From: Erwinia piriflorinigrans CFBP 5888
GTDB taxonomy: Bacteria > Pseudomonadota > Gammaproteobacteria > Enterobacterales > Enterobacteriaceae
DNA length: 64,000 nt
Reading direction: 5' to 3'
NCBI RefSeq assembly: GCF_001050515.1
Contig: NZ_CAHS01000021.1
Coordinates: 297,496-361,495 of the forward strand
Under the pieces are notes generated by a model. It made no database searches. It had not been told where the DNA came from and saw only the letters and a program-made list of their open reading frames with translations. Below, piece by piece: positions 1-9,118 of this stretch. The translations under genes and the position numbers were made by a program. Position 1 is the stretch's first letter; each line of letters opens with the position of its first letter.

Positions 1-1
1 C

Positions 2-406
2 GTCCTGGTGCCGCGAACCGAAGAGTGGTTACGCCGCAGCCATATGCCGATTGGTGAACTGGCCGGGCATCCGATACTCATCTATAACGAAGAATTTTCG
101 CTAAATCGCCAGCTGATGCGGGCCTTCCAGTCCAGCGGTTTCACGCCGCAAATTGCGGTGCGTAGCGGACAGTGGGACTTTTTGGCGGCGATGGTGCAGG
201 CGGGAATGGGGGTTGCCATTTTGCCGGAGCCAATCTGCCAGCGTCTGGATAAGAGCCAGCTGCTGTGGCTACCGCTGGAATCTGACCTGGTCTGGAAACT
301 GGGGTTGATCTGGCGCGAAGGCAGTTATTTGTCACGCAGCGCGCAGGCGTGGATCGGCTGTTGCCGCGAGTTCTGGCCGGGTGAAACGCCACGCCTGTCG
401 ATATAA
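2..406 (+). CDS. LysR-family transcriptional regulator, C-terminal part (cut by window edge)
   Basis: Only the last ~134 codons are present; the frame is open to the left edge. The segment reads as the second half of a LysR effector-binding domain: a stretch ending in GHPILIYNEE, then the typical MVQAGMGVAILPEPIC segment, and a short C-terminal tail. LysR proteins bind DNA as tetramers and respond to a small molecule held in this domain. The N-terminal helix-turn-helix lies outside the window, so target and effector cannot be told. It converges on yjcE and shares a hairpin with it in the 70-base gap. Assignment to LysR is firm; the subfamily is unknown. Confidence 0.8.
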   Translation, partial: VLVPRTEEWLRRSHMPIGELAGHPILIYNEEFSLNRQLMRAFQSSGFTPQIAVRSGQWDFLAAMVQAGMGVAILPEPICQRLDKSQLLWLPLESDLVWKLGLIWREGSYLSRSAQAWIGCCREFWPGETPRLSI

Positions 407-424
407 GGCGCTGGCTGGAAAAGG

Positions 425-459
425 GCAACGGACGATCGCTGAAAAGCGCCGTCCGTTGC
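425..459. terminator. Hairpin between the convergent LysR gene and yjcE
   Basis: Perfect 10-base inverted repeat (GCAACGGACG at 425-434, CGTCCGTTGC at 450-459) between two converging genes. Neither side has a strong T run, although the minus strand continues with CCCTTTT. Probably a bidirectional transcription end. Confidence 0.5.
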
Positions 460-476
460 ACTATCATGCCCGCCCG

Positions 477-2126
477 CTACTCCTCTTTATCAGTCAGCAG
501 CGTCTCCAACAGATCAAGATCGTGCTGTAGTTTGCGCATGGTTTCATTGCTGATTTTCTGCGTGGCGCGCAGATGATACAGTTCGCCACGTTCGGCACGC
601 AGCGCATTGAGGCGGAAGCGGCGTTCGAGATTTTCCGCATACAGCGAGCGTTCGATATCGTCTTTGCCATCAACCCGACGGCGCAGGTTCCCCGATACGC
701 GCAGACTGACCTCTTTCAACAACTCACTGTCGATGTTCTCGTTAGTATCGGCAGCCAGCCGCTCTTCCATCTGATGCAGGCTCTCAATGGCGGTAGCCGC
801 CATTGTCGCGCGCGCGGTTTGTACTTCGCGGCGATGCATGGATTTATCTATCCCTTCCACGCCACGCAGCAGTACGGGCAACACCATCACGCCCACCAGC
901 AGCGAGAACAGGATCACTCCCGTCGCCAGGAAGACCAGCTCATATCGTGCCGGGAAGTCATGACCATTGGTCAACAGCAGAGGGATAGACAGCACACCCG
1001 CCAGCGTGATGGCCCCGCGCACGCCCGCAAATGAGGCGATCAGCAGCTCGCGCGTTGAATAGTTAGAAAACTCCATCGGCCGTTTTTTTAGCATCCTGCG
1101 GCTGATCAGGCGCATCGTCCACAGCCAGCCAAAGCGCACCACCATCAACGCCACGTAGATCAGCACCACCGAGGCGAACAGCGCCCACAGTTCCACATTC
1201 GGATCGGCATTCGCCTGATTTAAGGAGACTTCAAGAATGCCCGGCAGCTGTAGGCCCAGCATCAGGAATACCATGCCGTTAAAGACAAATTCCAGCATCT
1301 GCCAAACGCTGTTAGCACGCAGTCGCATGGCCAGCGGAGCCTGGCGGATAATACCGGAACGCGAGATAGTCATACCCGCCGCCACCGCCGCGAGAATACC
1401 GGAGACGCCAATATGTTCAGCGATCAGATAAGACGCAAACGGCAGCAGCAGCAGCAGCACCGTCTGCGTTGCCGGGTCATCACCGCTCCAGCGGCTGAAC
1501 AGGCGCAGTGATTTACCATACAGCCAGCAGATGGCGATACCCGCCAGCAGGCCGCCAATGGCCACCTTAAGAAATTCCAGCGTTGCGCCCGAGACGGTAA
1601 ACACCATCGTTCCCATCGTCACCGCCACGGCGAATTTCATCGATACCAGACCGGAAGCGTCGTTCATCAGCGCTTCGCCCTGCAAAATAGCCATGATTTT
1701 TTTCGGGATACGCCCTTCACCCACAATACCGGAGAGCGCCACGGCATCGGTCGGGGAGAGCACGGCAGCCAGGGCAAAAGCTGGCAACAGCGGAATACCC
1801 GGCACCAACCAATAAATCAGATAGCCAATGCCGACCACGGTGATCAGCACCAGCATCAGCGCCAGCCCGAGGATCTCTCGCCCGTGGTGCAAAAACTCGC
1901 TGGTTGGCGTTTTCCAGCCATCGGCAAACAGCAACGGTGGAATAAACAGGACTAAAAATAGATTCGGATCAAAGTCAACGTGCAGGCCAAACGTTGGCCA
2001 GGCAAGCAGCGCTCCCATCGCAATTTGCACCAGCGGTAGGGGAATTTGAAAGGGAATGATTCGTGCGGCCACGCCTGACAGCGAGACGACCAGTGTCAGG
2101 ATGAGGATGGTAAAGAAGATTTCCAT
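477..2126 (-). CDS. yjcE: YjcE, CPA1-family Na+/H+ antiporter
   Basis: Inner-membrane cation/proton antiporter of the CPA1 (NhaP/NHE) family, 549 residues, the length I recall for E. coli YjcE. About 12 membrane segments fill residues 1-430. The family's ion-site motifs are visible: SPTDAVA (T126-D127) and EALMNDASG (N155-D156). The last ~120 residues form a charged, helical cytoplasmic tail with coiled-coil character. The ATG is preceded by a strong ribosome site (AAAGGA, 4 bases upstream). It lies downstream of ghxP on the same strand, with 173 bases between, so it may have its own promoter. The exact cation is not shown by sequence. Confidence 0.93.
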   Translation of the reverse strand: MEIFFTILILTLVVSLSGVAARIIPFQIPLPLVQIAMGALLAWPTFGLHVDFDPNLFLVLFIPPLLFADGWKTPTSEFLHHGREILGLALMLVLITVVGIGYLIYWLVPGIPLLPAFALAAVLSPTDAVALSGIVGEGRIPKKIMAILQGEALMNDASGLVSMKFAVAVTMGTMVFTVSGATLEFLKVAIGGLLAGIAICWLYGKSLRLFSRWSGDDPATQTVLLLLLPFASYLIAEHIGVSGILAAVAAGMTISRSGIIRQAPLAMRLRANSVWQMLEFVFNGMVFLMLGLQLPGILEVSLNQANADPNVELWALFASVVLIYVALMVVRFGWLWTMRLISRRMLKKRPMEFSNYSTRELLIASFAGVRGAITLAGVLSIPLLLTNGHDFPARYELVFLATGVILFSLLVGVMVLPVLLRGVEGIDKSMHRREVQTARATMAATAIESLHQMEERLAADTNENIDSELLKEVSLRVSGNLRRRVDGKDDIERSLYAENLERRFRLNALRAERGELYHLRATQKISNETMRKLQHDLDLLETLLTDKEE

Positions 2127-2299
2127 GTTTTCCTTTCTTATACGTCTTCCAGTGGGATTCAGACAATACGGACATGGCGATGGTCATGCCTACCCGATAG
2201 TAAAACAAATTCATCGGGTGTTAAAAACAGGAAGTGCGTTAAGAGGGAAAATTCAGCAGCATCTGAAGCCGGGGCCGCAAGTTGCGACCCCAAGCTGCA

Positions 2300-3649
2300 T
2301 CAGATAGCCCATCCACCGGCATAAAATGCCACCAGGGCGATACCAATGATCAGGGTGCCGACATTCAACTTGCGCCACTCGCCAGCAACAATACGGCCAA
2401 CGATCAGCGATCCGAAACCAAGCATAATCCCGGTAACGATATTGCAGGTCAGCACGATAAATACCGCTGCCAGCAGGCCAGACATCGCATCAACAAAGTC
2501 GTTAAAGTCAATTTTAGAGACGTTGCTCAGCATCAACAGCCCTACGTACATCAGCGCGGGTGCGGTGGCATAACCCGGAACCAGGTAGGCCAGGGGTGAC
2601 AGGAACAGAATCAGCAGGAATAGCACGCCGACCACCACCGCCGTCAGACCGGTTTTGCCGCCCGCTGCCGTACCCGCCGCCGACTCGATATACACCGCAG
2701 CAGGAGCCGCGCCCACCAGGCCAGAGAAAATACTGCTCAGTGAGTCGCTGGTCAGCGCCTTTCCGCCGCTAATAATTTGGTTGTTTTTATCTAACAGATT
2801 GGCCTGGCCCGCCACGGCGCGGATCGTTCCGGTGGCGTCAAACACTGCCGTCATCACCAGGGCCAAGACGCTTGGCAGCACTGCGGGCTTCAGCGCGCCG
2901 AGAATATCGAGGCTCAACACCAGGGAGTTGCCCTGCGCATCACTCAGACTGGGCATCGAAAACAGCCCCTGATAGCGCACGGCGGGATCAAAGATCAGCC
3001 CGATGATTGAAATCGCAATGATGGTCAGCAAAATACCGCCGGGAACGCGCAGCTTTTCCAATCCAAAAATCACCGCCAGGCCCAGCAACGTCATCACGAT
3101 CGGGAAAGAGGGAAAGTGGCCTAATGCCACCGGCAGACCCGGCCCAGGATTTTTTATCACCAGGCCAACACCATCTGCCGCGATCAGCAGGAGAAAAAGC
3201 CCAATGCCCACGCCAGTGCCGTGGGCGACACCCATCGGCAGATTACGCAAAATCCAGGCGCGAATACCGGTCGCGGAGATCAGGGTAAACAACACCCCCA
3301 TCAGGAAAACGGCTCCCAGCGCCACCGGCAAACTAATATGCTGGCCCAGTACCAGACTGAAGGCGGTAAACGCCGTCAGTGACAGCGCACAGCCAATCGC
3401 CATCGGCAGATTGGCCCACAGCCCCATCAACAGAGAACCAAAACCGGCAACCAGGCAGGTCGCGACAAAGACTGCGGCTGGCGGAAATCCTGCTTTACCC
3501 AACATCGAGGGTACGACGATCACGGAATAGACCATCGCCAGAAAAGTAGTCAGGCCAGCAATCACTTCCTGGCGCACGCTACTGCCACGTGCAGAAATTT
3601 TAAACCAGGCGTCTAAAGAGCCGCTGGCGGGTTGAGAAGGAGTAGACAT
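2300..3649 (-). CDS. ghxP: GhxP, guanine/hypoxanthine permease (NCS2/AzgA family)
   Basis: Inner-membrane proton symporter for guanine and hypoxanthine. The 449-residue product closely matches my recollection of E. coli GhxP (YjcD), including the start MSTPS and the run [15 protein letters not shown] N-terminus. The frame could open 34 codons earlier, but the chosen ATG has an AGAGGA site and reproduces the family length. Multiple hydrophobic segments and the conserved [15 protein letters not shown] and [18 protein letters not shown] stretches (substrate region of AzgA-like permeases) are present. A good PurR operator match lies ~130 bases upstream, fitting repression by purines. It belongs to purine salvage. 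Confidence 0.95.
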   Translation of the reverse strand: MSTPSQPASGSLDAWFKISARGSSVRQEVIAGLTTFLAMVYSVIVVPSMLGKAGFPPAAVFVATCLVAGFGSLLMGLWANLPMAIGCALSLTAFTAFSLVLGQHISLPVALGAVFLMGVLFTLISATGIRAWILRNLPMGVAHGTGVGIGLFLLLIAADGVGLVIKNPGPGLPVALGHFPSFPIVMTLLGLAVIFGLEKLRVPGGILLTIIAISIIGLIFDPAVRYQGLFSMPSLSDAQGNSLVLSLDILGALKPAVLPSVLALVMTAVFDATGTIRAVAGQANLLDKNNQIISGGKALTSDSLSSIFSGLVGAAPAAVYIESAAGTAAGGKTGLTAVVVGVLFLLILFLSPLAYLVPGYATAPALMYVGLLMLSNVSKIDFNDFVDAMSGLLAAVFIVLTCNIVTGIMLGFGSLIVGRIVAGEWRKLNVGTLIIGIALVAFYAGGWAI

Positions 3650-3779
3650 AGTAATCCTCTGAGCTTTCTTATGAATTATAGCGGCGTGGTATCGCGGCAG
3701 ACCCGCAGCGATAGACGTTTGCATCCCTGGCGCAATATTCACGGGACACATTCCTCACGTCGAGGCGTCACCGGATTAA

Positions 3780-3795
3780 AGGCAAACGTTTTCTA
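3780..3795. promoter_or_regulatory. Putative PurR operator upstream of ghxP
   Basis: AGGCAAACGTTTTCTA matches 13 of 16 positions of the PurR consensus ACGCAAACGTTTTCGT, including the whole 12-base core. It is ~130 bases upstream of the ghxP start, which makes biological sense for a purine base permease. Binding is inferred. Confidence 0.65.
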
Positions 3796-3849
3796 TTTCA
3801 CGCATAAAAACGCGTATTCAACATTACGCATTATTGTTGCCGCAGGTTA

Positions 3850-4126
3850 ACGCTAAGCCAGAACTGTGGCTGGGGCGATGTGCCGCCAACAGAACTGAGG
3901 TTTGCAAGATGACGAGTTTTTGCAGGCAAACGATTATCCAGTGTTTTATGTCGCATTTTCAACACCTGTCCACGCTTAAATGACATTCTCTGGGCATACG
4001 CCCGCATCTGCCGTCAGCGTTAACAGATTACCGGGAAAAGCCCCGGTACTCTGCAAGGATTTTCTTATGACCGCTACGCGGTAAGGAAGGGGGCGAAGCA
4101 TTTTCCGTCAGTGGCTGGGAAACCTT
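3850..4126. other. Intergenic region between ghxP promoter and GST gene
   Basis: No coding frame is convincing here. It holds one short hairpin (TACCGGG 4029-4035 with CCCGGTA 4042-4048) without a clean T run. In E. coli and Salmonella the small RNA SraL/RyjA lies in the soxR-ghxP interval, but I could not recognise its sequence here. Confidence 0.4.
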
Positions 4127-4792
4127 TTAGGAGAGATTAATCTCTCCGCCTTTATCCAGCGCTCGCTGCCAGGCCGCACGCTGTTGCACCTTCTCCAGCC
4201 AGGCCTGGATCGCCGGGCTGTCGGCAGCACCACCACGGGCGGAAAACGCCTGTAAGGGAAAGCTCATCTGCACGTCGGCAATGCTGAATCGACTGCCGGC
4301 AAACCACTCATGGCTGGCCAAATGCTGCTCGATAAACTGGCGATGTGTAGCCAGCTGGGGATCGATGTAGCCTTTCTGCACCCCTTTACCAAAGGCGCTG
4401 CCTATCGGTCGCAACAGCCACGGCACCGGTGCTTTGCCCATACGGCTAAAGATCAGCTTCATCACCAGCAGCGGCATCAACGAACCTTCGGCATAGTGCA
4501 GCCAGTAACGCGATTGTATTACCTCTTCATCGTCAAAAAGTTTCAGCCGATGCTCGGTGTCATATTGCGCTTCCAGATACTCCAGAATCGCCCCGGATTC
4601 GGCAACAACACGATTTTCATCGGTAATCACCGGGGATTTGCCCAACGGATGGACTTTTTTCAGATCTTCAGGAGCTAACATGCTGGCCTCACGCTGATAG
4701 CGTTTGATCTGGTACGGCACTTCCAGCTCTTCCAGCAGCCAAAGTACGCGCTGCGAACGTGAATTGTTCAGATGGTGCACGGTGATCATCAT
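4127..4792 (-). CDS. Glutathione S-transferase
   Basis: Cytosolic glutathione S-transferase, ~221 residues, conjugating glutathione to electrophiles or acting as a peroxidase. The N-terminal thioredoxin-like domain (about 1-80) shows the NNSRSQRVLWLLEEL helix, the cis-proline motif GKSPVITD and the glutathione-binding VAESGAILEYL; the all-helical C-terminal domain follows (about 90-200), with the family N-capping-like SIADV. The frame begins GTG-ATG-ATG; an AAGGAG site favours one of the ATGs (4792 or 4789). It lies just downstream of soxR on the same strand (40 bases), so it may be co-transcribed, fitting a role in oxidative stress. Substrate unknown. Confidence 0.88.
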   Translation of the reverse strand: MMITVHHLNNSRSQRVLWLLEELEVPYQIKRYQREASMLAPEDLKKVHPLGKSPVITDENRVVAESGAILEYLEAQYDTEHRLKLFDDEEVIQSRYWLHYAEGSLMPLLVMKLIFSRMGKAPVPWLLRPIGSAFGKGVQKGYIDPQLATHRQFIEQHLASHEWFAGSRFSIADVQMSFPLQAFSARGGAADSPAIQAWLEKVQQRAAWQRALDKGGEINLS

Positions 4793-4832
4793 CACTCCTT
4801 AATATGGGCAAACAAACCATCAGTATAGGAGT

Positions 4833-5300
4833 TCAGACGCTTTTCACATCCAGCAGTATTGCCCCTGTCCCCTGTTCACTCAGGCGGTCGTCAGGATTCC
4901 GCAGCGGGCAATCCTCCATTGACAGGCAACCGCAGCCGATACAGCCGTCGAGATCGTCTCTTAGGTGGGTCAGCGTTTCAATGCGCCGATCCAGCTCATC
5001 GCGCCACTGCTGTGACAGCACCGCCCACTCTCTGGTGGTCATGCGCTTACCGGGAGAATACTGCATCAGGCTATCGCTAATAGTGGCGAGTGGAATGCCG
5101 ATACGCTGGGCAATTTTAATCACCGCGACGCGGCGCAACACGTCACGGGTATAGCGCCGCTGGTTGCCCGCATTACGATGGCTGCTGATTAATCCTTTGC
5201 TTTCATAGAAATGCAGCGTTGATACCGCCACACCGCAGCGCTGCGCCACATCGCCTGGGGTCAGTTCGCGCTTATTAGGATTGTGGGGACTTTTTTTCAT
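4833..5300 (-). CDS. soxR: SoxR, [2Fe-2S] redox-sensing MerR-family activator
   Basis: MerR-family sensor of superoxide and redox-cycling drugs that activates soxS when its [2Fe-2S] cluster is oxidised. The 155-residue product has the N-terminal winged helix (about 13-50, with FYESKGLI and GNQRRY), a dimerisation helix, and the cluster-binding Cys120, Cys123, Cys125 and Cys131 (C-x2-C-x-C-x5-C), the SoxR signature. It is divergent from soxS, with the operator between them. Length and motifs match the E. coli protein. Confidence 0.97.
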   Translation of the reverse strand: MKKSPHNPNKRELTPGDVAQRCGVAVSTLHFYESKGLISSHRNAGNQRRYTRDVLRRVAVIKIAQRIGIPLATISDSLMQYSPGKRMTTREWAVLSQQWRDELDRRIETLTHLRDDLDGCIGCGCLSMEDCPLRNPDDRLSEQGTGAILLDVKSV

Positions 5301-5307
5301 TTAGCAC

Positions 5308-5338
5308 TTTACCTCAAGTTAACTTGAGGAATTATACT
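5308..5338 (+). promoter_or_regulatory. soxS promoter with SoxR operator
   Basis: A perfect 18-base palindrome CCTCAAGTTAACTTGAGG (5312-5329) lies between TTTACC (-35, 5308-5313) and TATACT (-10, 5333-5338). The spacer is 19 bases, the over-long spacing typical of MerR-type activated promoters and known for soxS. The soxR start is just to the left, so the site can also repress soxR. Confidence 0.95.
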
Positions 5339-5402
5339 CACCGACCATCGAGACTGCGAGAGGGATCAATCCGTTTTCGCTAGAGACCTGGGAGAAAAGT
5401 GT

Positions 5403-5828
5403 ATGCATGACGACATCATCAACACCCTGACCAACTGGATCGACAACAATCTGGGTAAAACCCTGTCGATAGATGAAGTAGCGGCAAAATCGGGCTACTC
5501 GAAGTGGCATCTACAGCGCATGTTCCGCACCGTCACAAAACAAACGCTGGGTGGGTATATACGGGAACGCCGTTTGACGCTGGCTGCCGAAGCGCTGCGC
5601 CAGAGCCAACGTCCGGTATTTGATATCGCCATGCAGTATGGCTATGACTCGCAGCAGACCTTCTCCCGGGTATTTCGTCGTCAGTTTTCGCAAACGCCAA
5701 CAGATTACCGTAACACCATGCGCCGCCAGAGGTTACAACGCAGCAGCTGGAATTTTGACTGTAGTGACTACTCGGTCAATAGCCTGACCCGGCAGCCAAA
5801 TAACAAAGCCTGCCCGACCTGCAACTGA
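5403..5828 (+). CDS. soxS: SoxS, AraC-family superoxide response activator, with extended C-terminus
   Basis: AraC/XylS-type activator of the superoxide regulon, made when oxidised SoxR acts on its promoter. Residues 1-107 align along the whole of E. coli SoxS (107 aa): first helix-turn-helix in SIDEVAAKSGYSKWHLQRMF, second in DIAMQYGYDSQQTFSRVFRRQF. The product is 141 residues, so ~34 residues are added after TPTDYRN; the tail is polar, has three Cys and resembles no domain I know. Start ATG has GGAG 8 bases upstream. The tail may be a read-on after loss of the usual stop, or functional. Confidence 0.93.
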   Translation: MHDDIINTLTNWIDNNLGKTLSIDEVAAKSGYSKWHLQRMFRTVTKQTLGGYIRERRLTLAAEALRQSQRPVFDIAMQYGYDSQQTFSRVFRRQFSQTPTDYRNTMRRQRLQRSSWNFDCSDYSVNSLTRQPNNKACPTCN

Positions 5829-6012
5829 ACCATCACGCTGCCAGTACGCCCTGCGCGACTTCTGGGGGCCGTAGCAAAGAAGCGTTTGTCGACGTCATAA
5901 GCCAGACGCCTCTTGGCTGGGCGCTGCCATAGCACTCGCCATCCGCAGGGCTAACCCACTCTCCGGCAGGACACGACGCTGCTTTACGTCATGTCGGCAC
6001 ATCTGCGTTTTC

Positions 6013-6906
6013 CTACTCCTTGCGGTCCTGCAACCACATATCTCCCATCATCTGATTCAGCCCATTATCCAGCCCGGTGACCATCCCGGCTCCCGGGGTA
6101 AACGTTAGCTCGCCAAAATAGATATGTTCTTCATGGATATACCAGTCAACGCGAACATAGTCGAATTCAGCCGCCAGCCGTTGGCTAAGAAACAAAGCGC
6201 GCTCAAGTATTTTCCTTTCACCGCTAATCTCAAAACCGGTGTCACGGATTTTATAAAAGCAGTGTTGCAGGTTGTTAACATAGAAGTTCATTGATAGCCC
6301 GGAGCTCCCCTCCCGGTTATAGATGACCTGCAATACGTACTCGAAATGACCATTTTTCTTGTTAAACATATGAAATTTATAGTCAACTGCGGCAGATGCA
6401 CCGTCACCAACGTACTGTTCCACCAGAATTCGCGGTTTGATATAGCGGTAATGGATCTCACGCGCATGGTGAGAAAAATCTTTTTTCAGCCACGCACGAC
6501 AACGTTCAATCAGGCGCAGTGTCTGAATACGGTCGAGATCCTCCAGCACGATCTCGACCATTCCGGAACCGTGGTTAGGCTTGATCACGGTATTTTTAAG
6601 GCTCCCCAGACACAGCAACGTCATCGGGTCGTCGGAGTGATGAATTAATGGGATCAAATATTCTTCGCCGATGGTGCAAGCGATATATTCTCTCACCAGC
6701 AACTTATCCGATAAGTTGGCATAACGCATATGATCATCCTTGATATATTTTCGATAAAGAACTTTCTCATTGAACAGCTTTGGCTTTCGTATATTGGGTA
6801 TTTTCTTGAACGTTTTGAAATAAAAAATCTTATCCTGGTAAAACCAAGGCATCTTTTTGAGCAGGTATATACACCCTTTTCTCATTTCCGCTTTGAAATT
6901 TAACAT
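6013..6906 (-). CDS. TupA-like ATP-grasp protein
   Basis: Cytoplasmic ATP-grasp enzyme of the TupA-like family, whose members occur in polysaccharide and cell-surface polymer loci and are thought to ligate an amino acid or similar group to a sugar or polymer. In the 297 residues I see the nucleotide-binding VIKPNHGSG (about 107-115), a second strand PRILVEQYVGDG (about 157-168) and the metal/ATP motif GELTFTPGAG (about 265-274). The N-terminus is basic and hydrophobic. It follows the flippase gene by 8 bases, so they form one transcription unit. Base composition is AT-rich and unlike the backbone, suggesting horizontal origin. Substrate unknown. Confidence 0.75.
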   Translation of the reverse strand: MLNFKAEMRKGCIYLLKKMPWFYQDKIFYFKTFKKIPNIRKPKLFNEKVLYRKYIKDDHMRYANLSDKLLVREYIACTIGEEYLIPLIHHSDDPMTLLCLGSLKNTVIKPNHGSGMVEIVLEDLDRIQTLRLIERCRAWLKKDFSHHAREIHYRYIKPRILVEQYVGDGASAAVDYKFHMFNKKNGHFEYVLQVIYNREGSSGLSMNFYVNNLQHCFYKIRDTGFEISGERKILERALFLSQRLAAEFDYVRVDWYIHEEHIYFGELTFTPGAGMVTGLDNGLNQMMGDMWLQDRKE

Positions 6907-6914
6907 GCTCTAAC

Positions 6915-8171
6915 TCATCTGTAGGTTTTGTAGTTGAGTGATGAAATGTGTATTTTTAAAATAATCCCATTCTTAAAAAAATAATTCATTATCGTCAGGG
7001 AAAACAGTTCAGTCATTAATACACTCCAGGCAGCCCCCTTTAATCCCCAGAAGAAAACAAAGCAGTAAGACATCAATAGCCCAACGATCGCCAACAGGAT
7101 GTTTTTTTTCAGTAAATAATTTAAACCACCCTCTTTTACTATATAGCGCCAGGCTATCGTCCCCAGTGCCGAAAAGCAGGTTGCCAACGACAACAACGTC
7201 ATCAGATCTGTCGAGGATGCATAGGCTGGCCCGTAAAGGACGTTAATGATGCGGTGCCCCACTAGCGCAATCACAGCAAGCATCAGGAGAGAAACTATCA
7301 CCACATAACCATAAAGTCGTGAGGCCAGCTTTATCGCCATATGCGGTTTTGCTCTGAAAATATCAGAGAAACCTGATGTAATAATGGCCAACGGAATAAA
7401 GATCCATGAAGCCGCCACGGTGCTCGCGGCGTTAAACAGTCCCAGTTCATGAGTCGAGCCTAATCCTGTCAGAAAGAACTGTACCATTTTCACCTGAATA
7501 GAAATAAATATGCTGGAGATCGCCAAAGGCAAACCAGAACGTATCAGATAGCGCAGATAAGAGTGATTCTTGCGACGTGAAGTGAAGCTCAGAGCGTGAG
7601 TCCGGTAAAAGCACCTGCGCTTAATCAAGTATGGCAATAAGCTGGCGACAATCATCGATAGCGACAACCATACCGGACTGAGTTTATACCAGGCAATGCT
7701 AAAGCTGATAACAAAGCTGACTATCAGGCCTGTGACGTTGGCGATGGTATTTAAGCGCGAATTAAGGTGCACATTGTTATAGACGCTGAAAATATCCTGC
7801 GTGACAAAAAGAGTAGAAAAAAAAGCAGCCACGGCAAACACGATAAAATCAGCACCCATCATCAGCCAAATATATAGCAGAGCAGGCACTGAAAGTATGA
7901 GCAATAACACCATGCGCAATGATTTCACTGAGTTCATCAGCCGCATCCCTTTTTTCTGACAATCACTCATTGTTTTAAAGAGAATAGTCTCAGTACCAAA
8001 AATAGCGACAGTCTGAACAATGGAAAAAAGGGATACGGTAATGGCTACTTTCCCAAATATGTCAGGACCGAAAGATTTGGCCACGAATGAGGTAACAAAA
8101 ATCACGCCGAAAATCGATGCTATTTTCTCGCTCATCATCCATGCGGCATTCAACATCGCACTGTATTTCAT
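6915..8171 (-). CDS. Wzx-type polysaccharide flippase (MOP superfamily)
   Basis: Polytopic inner-membrane protein, 418 residues and about 12-14 hydrophobic segments, with the polysaccharide-transport N-terminus (SEKIASIFGVIFVTSFVAKS, GPDIFGKVAI). Such proteins flip lipid-linked sugar units to the periplasm. The frame can open 22 codons earlier, but the ATG chosen has an AAAGGA site 7 bases upstream. It is paired with the downstream ATP-grasp gene, yet no glycosyltransferase, polymerase or sugar-nucleotide gene is nearby, so its substrate must be made elsewhere. AT-rich, probably acquired. Confidence 0.8.
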   Translation of the reverse strand: MKYSAMLNAAWMMSEKIASIFGVIFVTSFVAKSFGPDIFGKVAITVSLFSIVQTVAIFGTETILFKTMSDCQKKGMRLMNSVKSLRMVLLLILSVPALLYIWLMMGADFIVFAVAAFFSTLFVTQDIFSVYNNVHLNSRLNTIANVTGLIVSFVISFSIAWYKLSPVWLSLSMIVASLLPYLIKRRCFYRTHALSFTSRRKNHSYLRYLIRSGLPLAISSIFISIQVKMVQFFLTGLGSTHELGLFNAASTVAASWIFIPLAIITSGFSDIFRAKPHMAIKLASRLYGYVVIVSLLMLAVIALVGHRIINVLYGPAYASSTDLMTLLSLATCFSALGTIAWRYIVKEGGLNYLLKKNILLAIVGLLMSYCFVFFWGLKGAAWSVLMTELFSLTIMNYFFKNGIILKIHISSLNYKTYR

Positions 8172-8725
8172 TGAAGCATCCTTTGTGTTTCCTGTTTTAA
8201 AGCACCACCAATACTTCCGTGTCCACAACTGAATCAACGCTGACTTAAACTCTGACGTAAAGTGAGTAACGAGAGCTGTCTTCCCCCCGGAGCACGAATT
8301 TTAACAGGACTGCCCCTCACCGCCGAAGAAGACTATTTTCTAATCGAAAGATAATTTCATGCCCATCATCCGCAGTTATCCCGTGCGATGATAGTCACTT
8401 ATGGTTTTCACTTAACTCATGAGAACGACATTGAAGTTAGCACATTTTTTTTTAGCTTCCCGCTGGAGTTTTCCTAATTCTTCCTTTTTTACCAACTGAT
8501 ATGAGAGAAAGTTATAGCAAAAGACAGCAATATCAAAAGCCATCAAAACTATTTCTATAAATTTCGGATGAATCCCATAATGTTATTTTACTCATAATCC
8601 CCTAACGTAAGACATGACAACCTAATCAACTGATTATTCAGGTCTCGATAATATCTGAAAAAACAGATCCACCTATTAATGTAGTCATTCTTACCCCCGT
8701 ATTGTTAAGAAAGGTAATGACATTT
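8172..8725. other. AT-rich intergenic region upstream of the flippase gene
   Basis: About 550 bases of low GC between the divergent flippase and IS3-like genes. No convincing open frame, tRNA or insertion-sequence end was found. It should hold the promoters of both flanking genes; no operator was recognised. Confidence 0.5.
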
Positions 8726-9118
8726 ATGAGAAAGTCTCGATATACCGAAGAGCAAATCACCAGCGCCATTAAAGCTTCTGAAAACGGCACGAGCGTAAAA
8801 GATATCTGTGACACATTAAAAATTTCTGCGGCGACCTTGTATAGCTGGAAAAAGAAGTATGCCGGGCTTTCTTCAGAAAATGGACGAAAAATGAAAGACC
8901 TGGAGGAAAAACTGCATAATATTGAACGTGAGTTACGGGCTCTCTCATCAGACAAAGAGATGCTACAAAGCGTGCTCAAGCACTTTTTCACCACTAAAGA
9001 TAAGCGGCAGGCGGTTAATTTTCTCCAGAATATCTATCAAATAGGTACACGCCGCAGCTGTCGCTTGCTGGATATCAGCCGCAGTGTTTACCACTATCCT
9101 AACAATGGTGAAAACTGA
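8726..9118 (+). CDS. IS3-family OrfA-derived helix-turn-helix protein
   Basis: 130-residue protein with the N-terminal transposase helix-turn-helix of IS3-family OrfA (RKSRYTEEQITSAIKASENG, then CDTLKISAATLYSWKKKYAG), a leucine-rich coiled coil (about 60-90) and, in the same frame, a segment resembling the start of OrfB (KRQAVNFL, then GTRRSCRLLDISRSVYHY). It then stops, with no DDE catalytic domain. In IS3 elements OrfB is reached by frameshift, so the in-frame junction is unusual. No terminal repeats were seen. It is either a decayed transposase end or a domesticated DNA-binding protein. The ATG at 8726 was chosen over an earlier start; AAAGG lies ~11 bases upstream. Confidence 0.65.
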   Translation: MRKSRYTEEQITSAIKASENGTSVKDICDTLKISAATLYSWKKKYAGLSSENGRKMKDLEEKLHNIERELRALSSDKEMLQSVLKHFFTTKDKRQAVNFLQNIYQIGTRRSCRLLDISRSVYHYPNNGEN

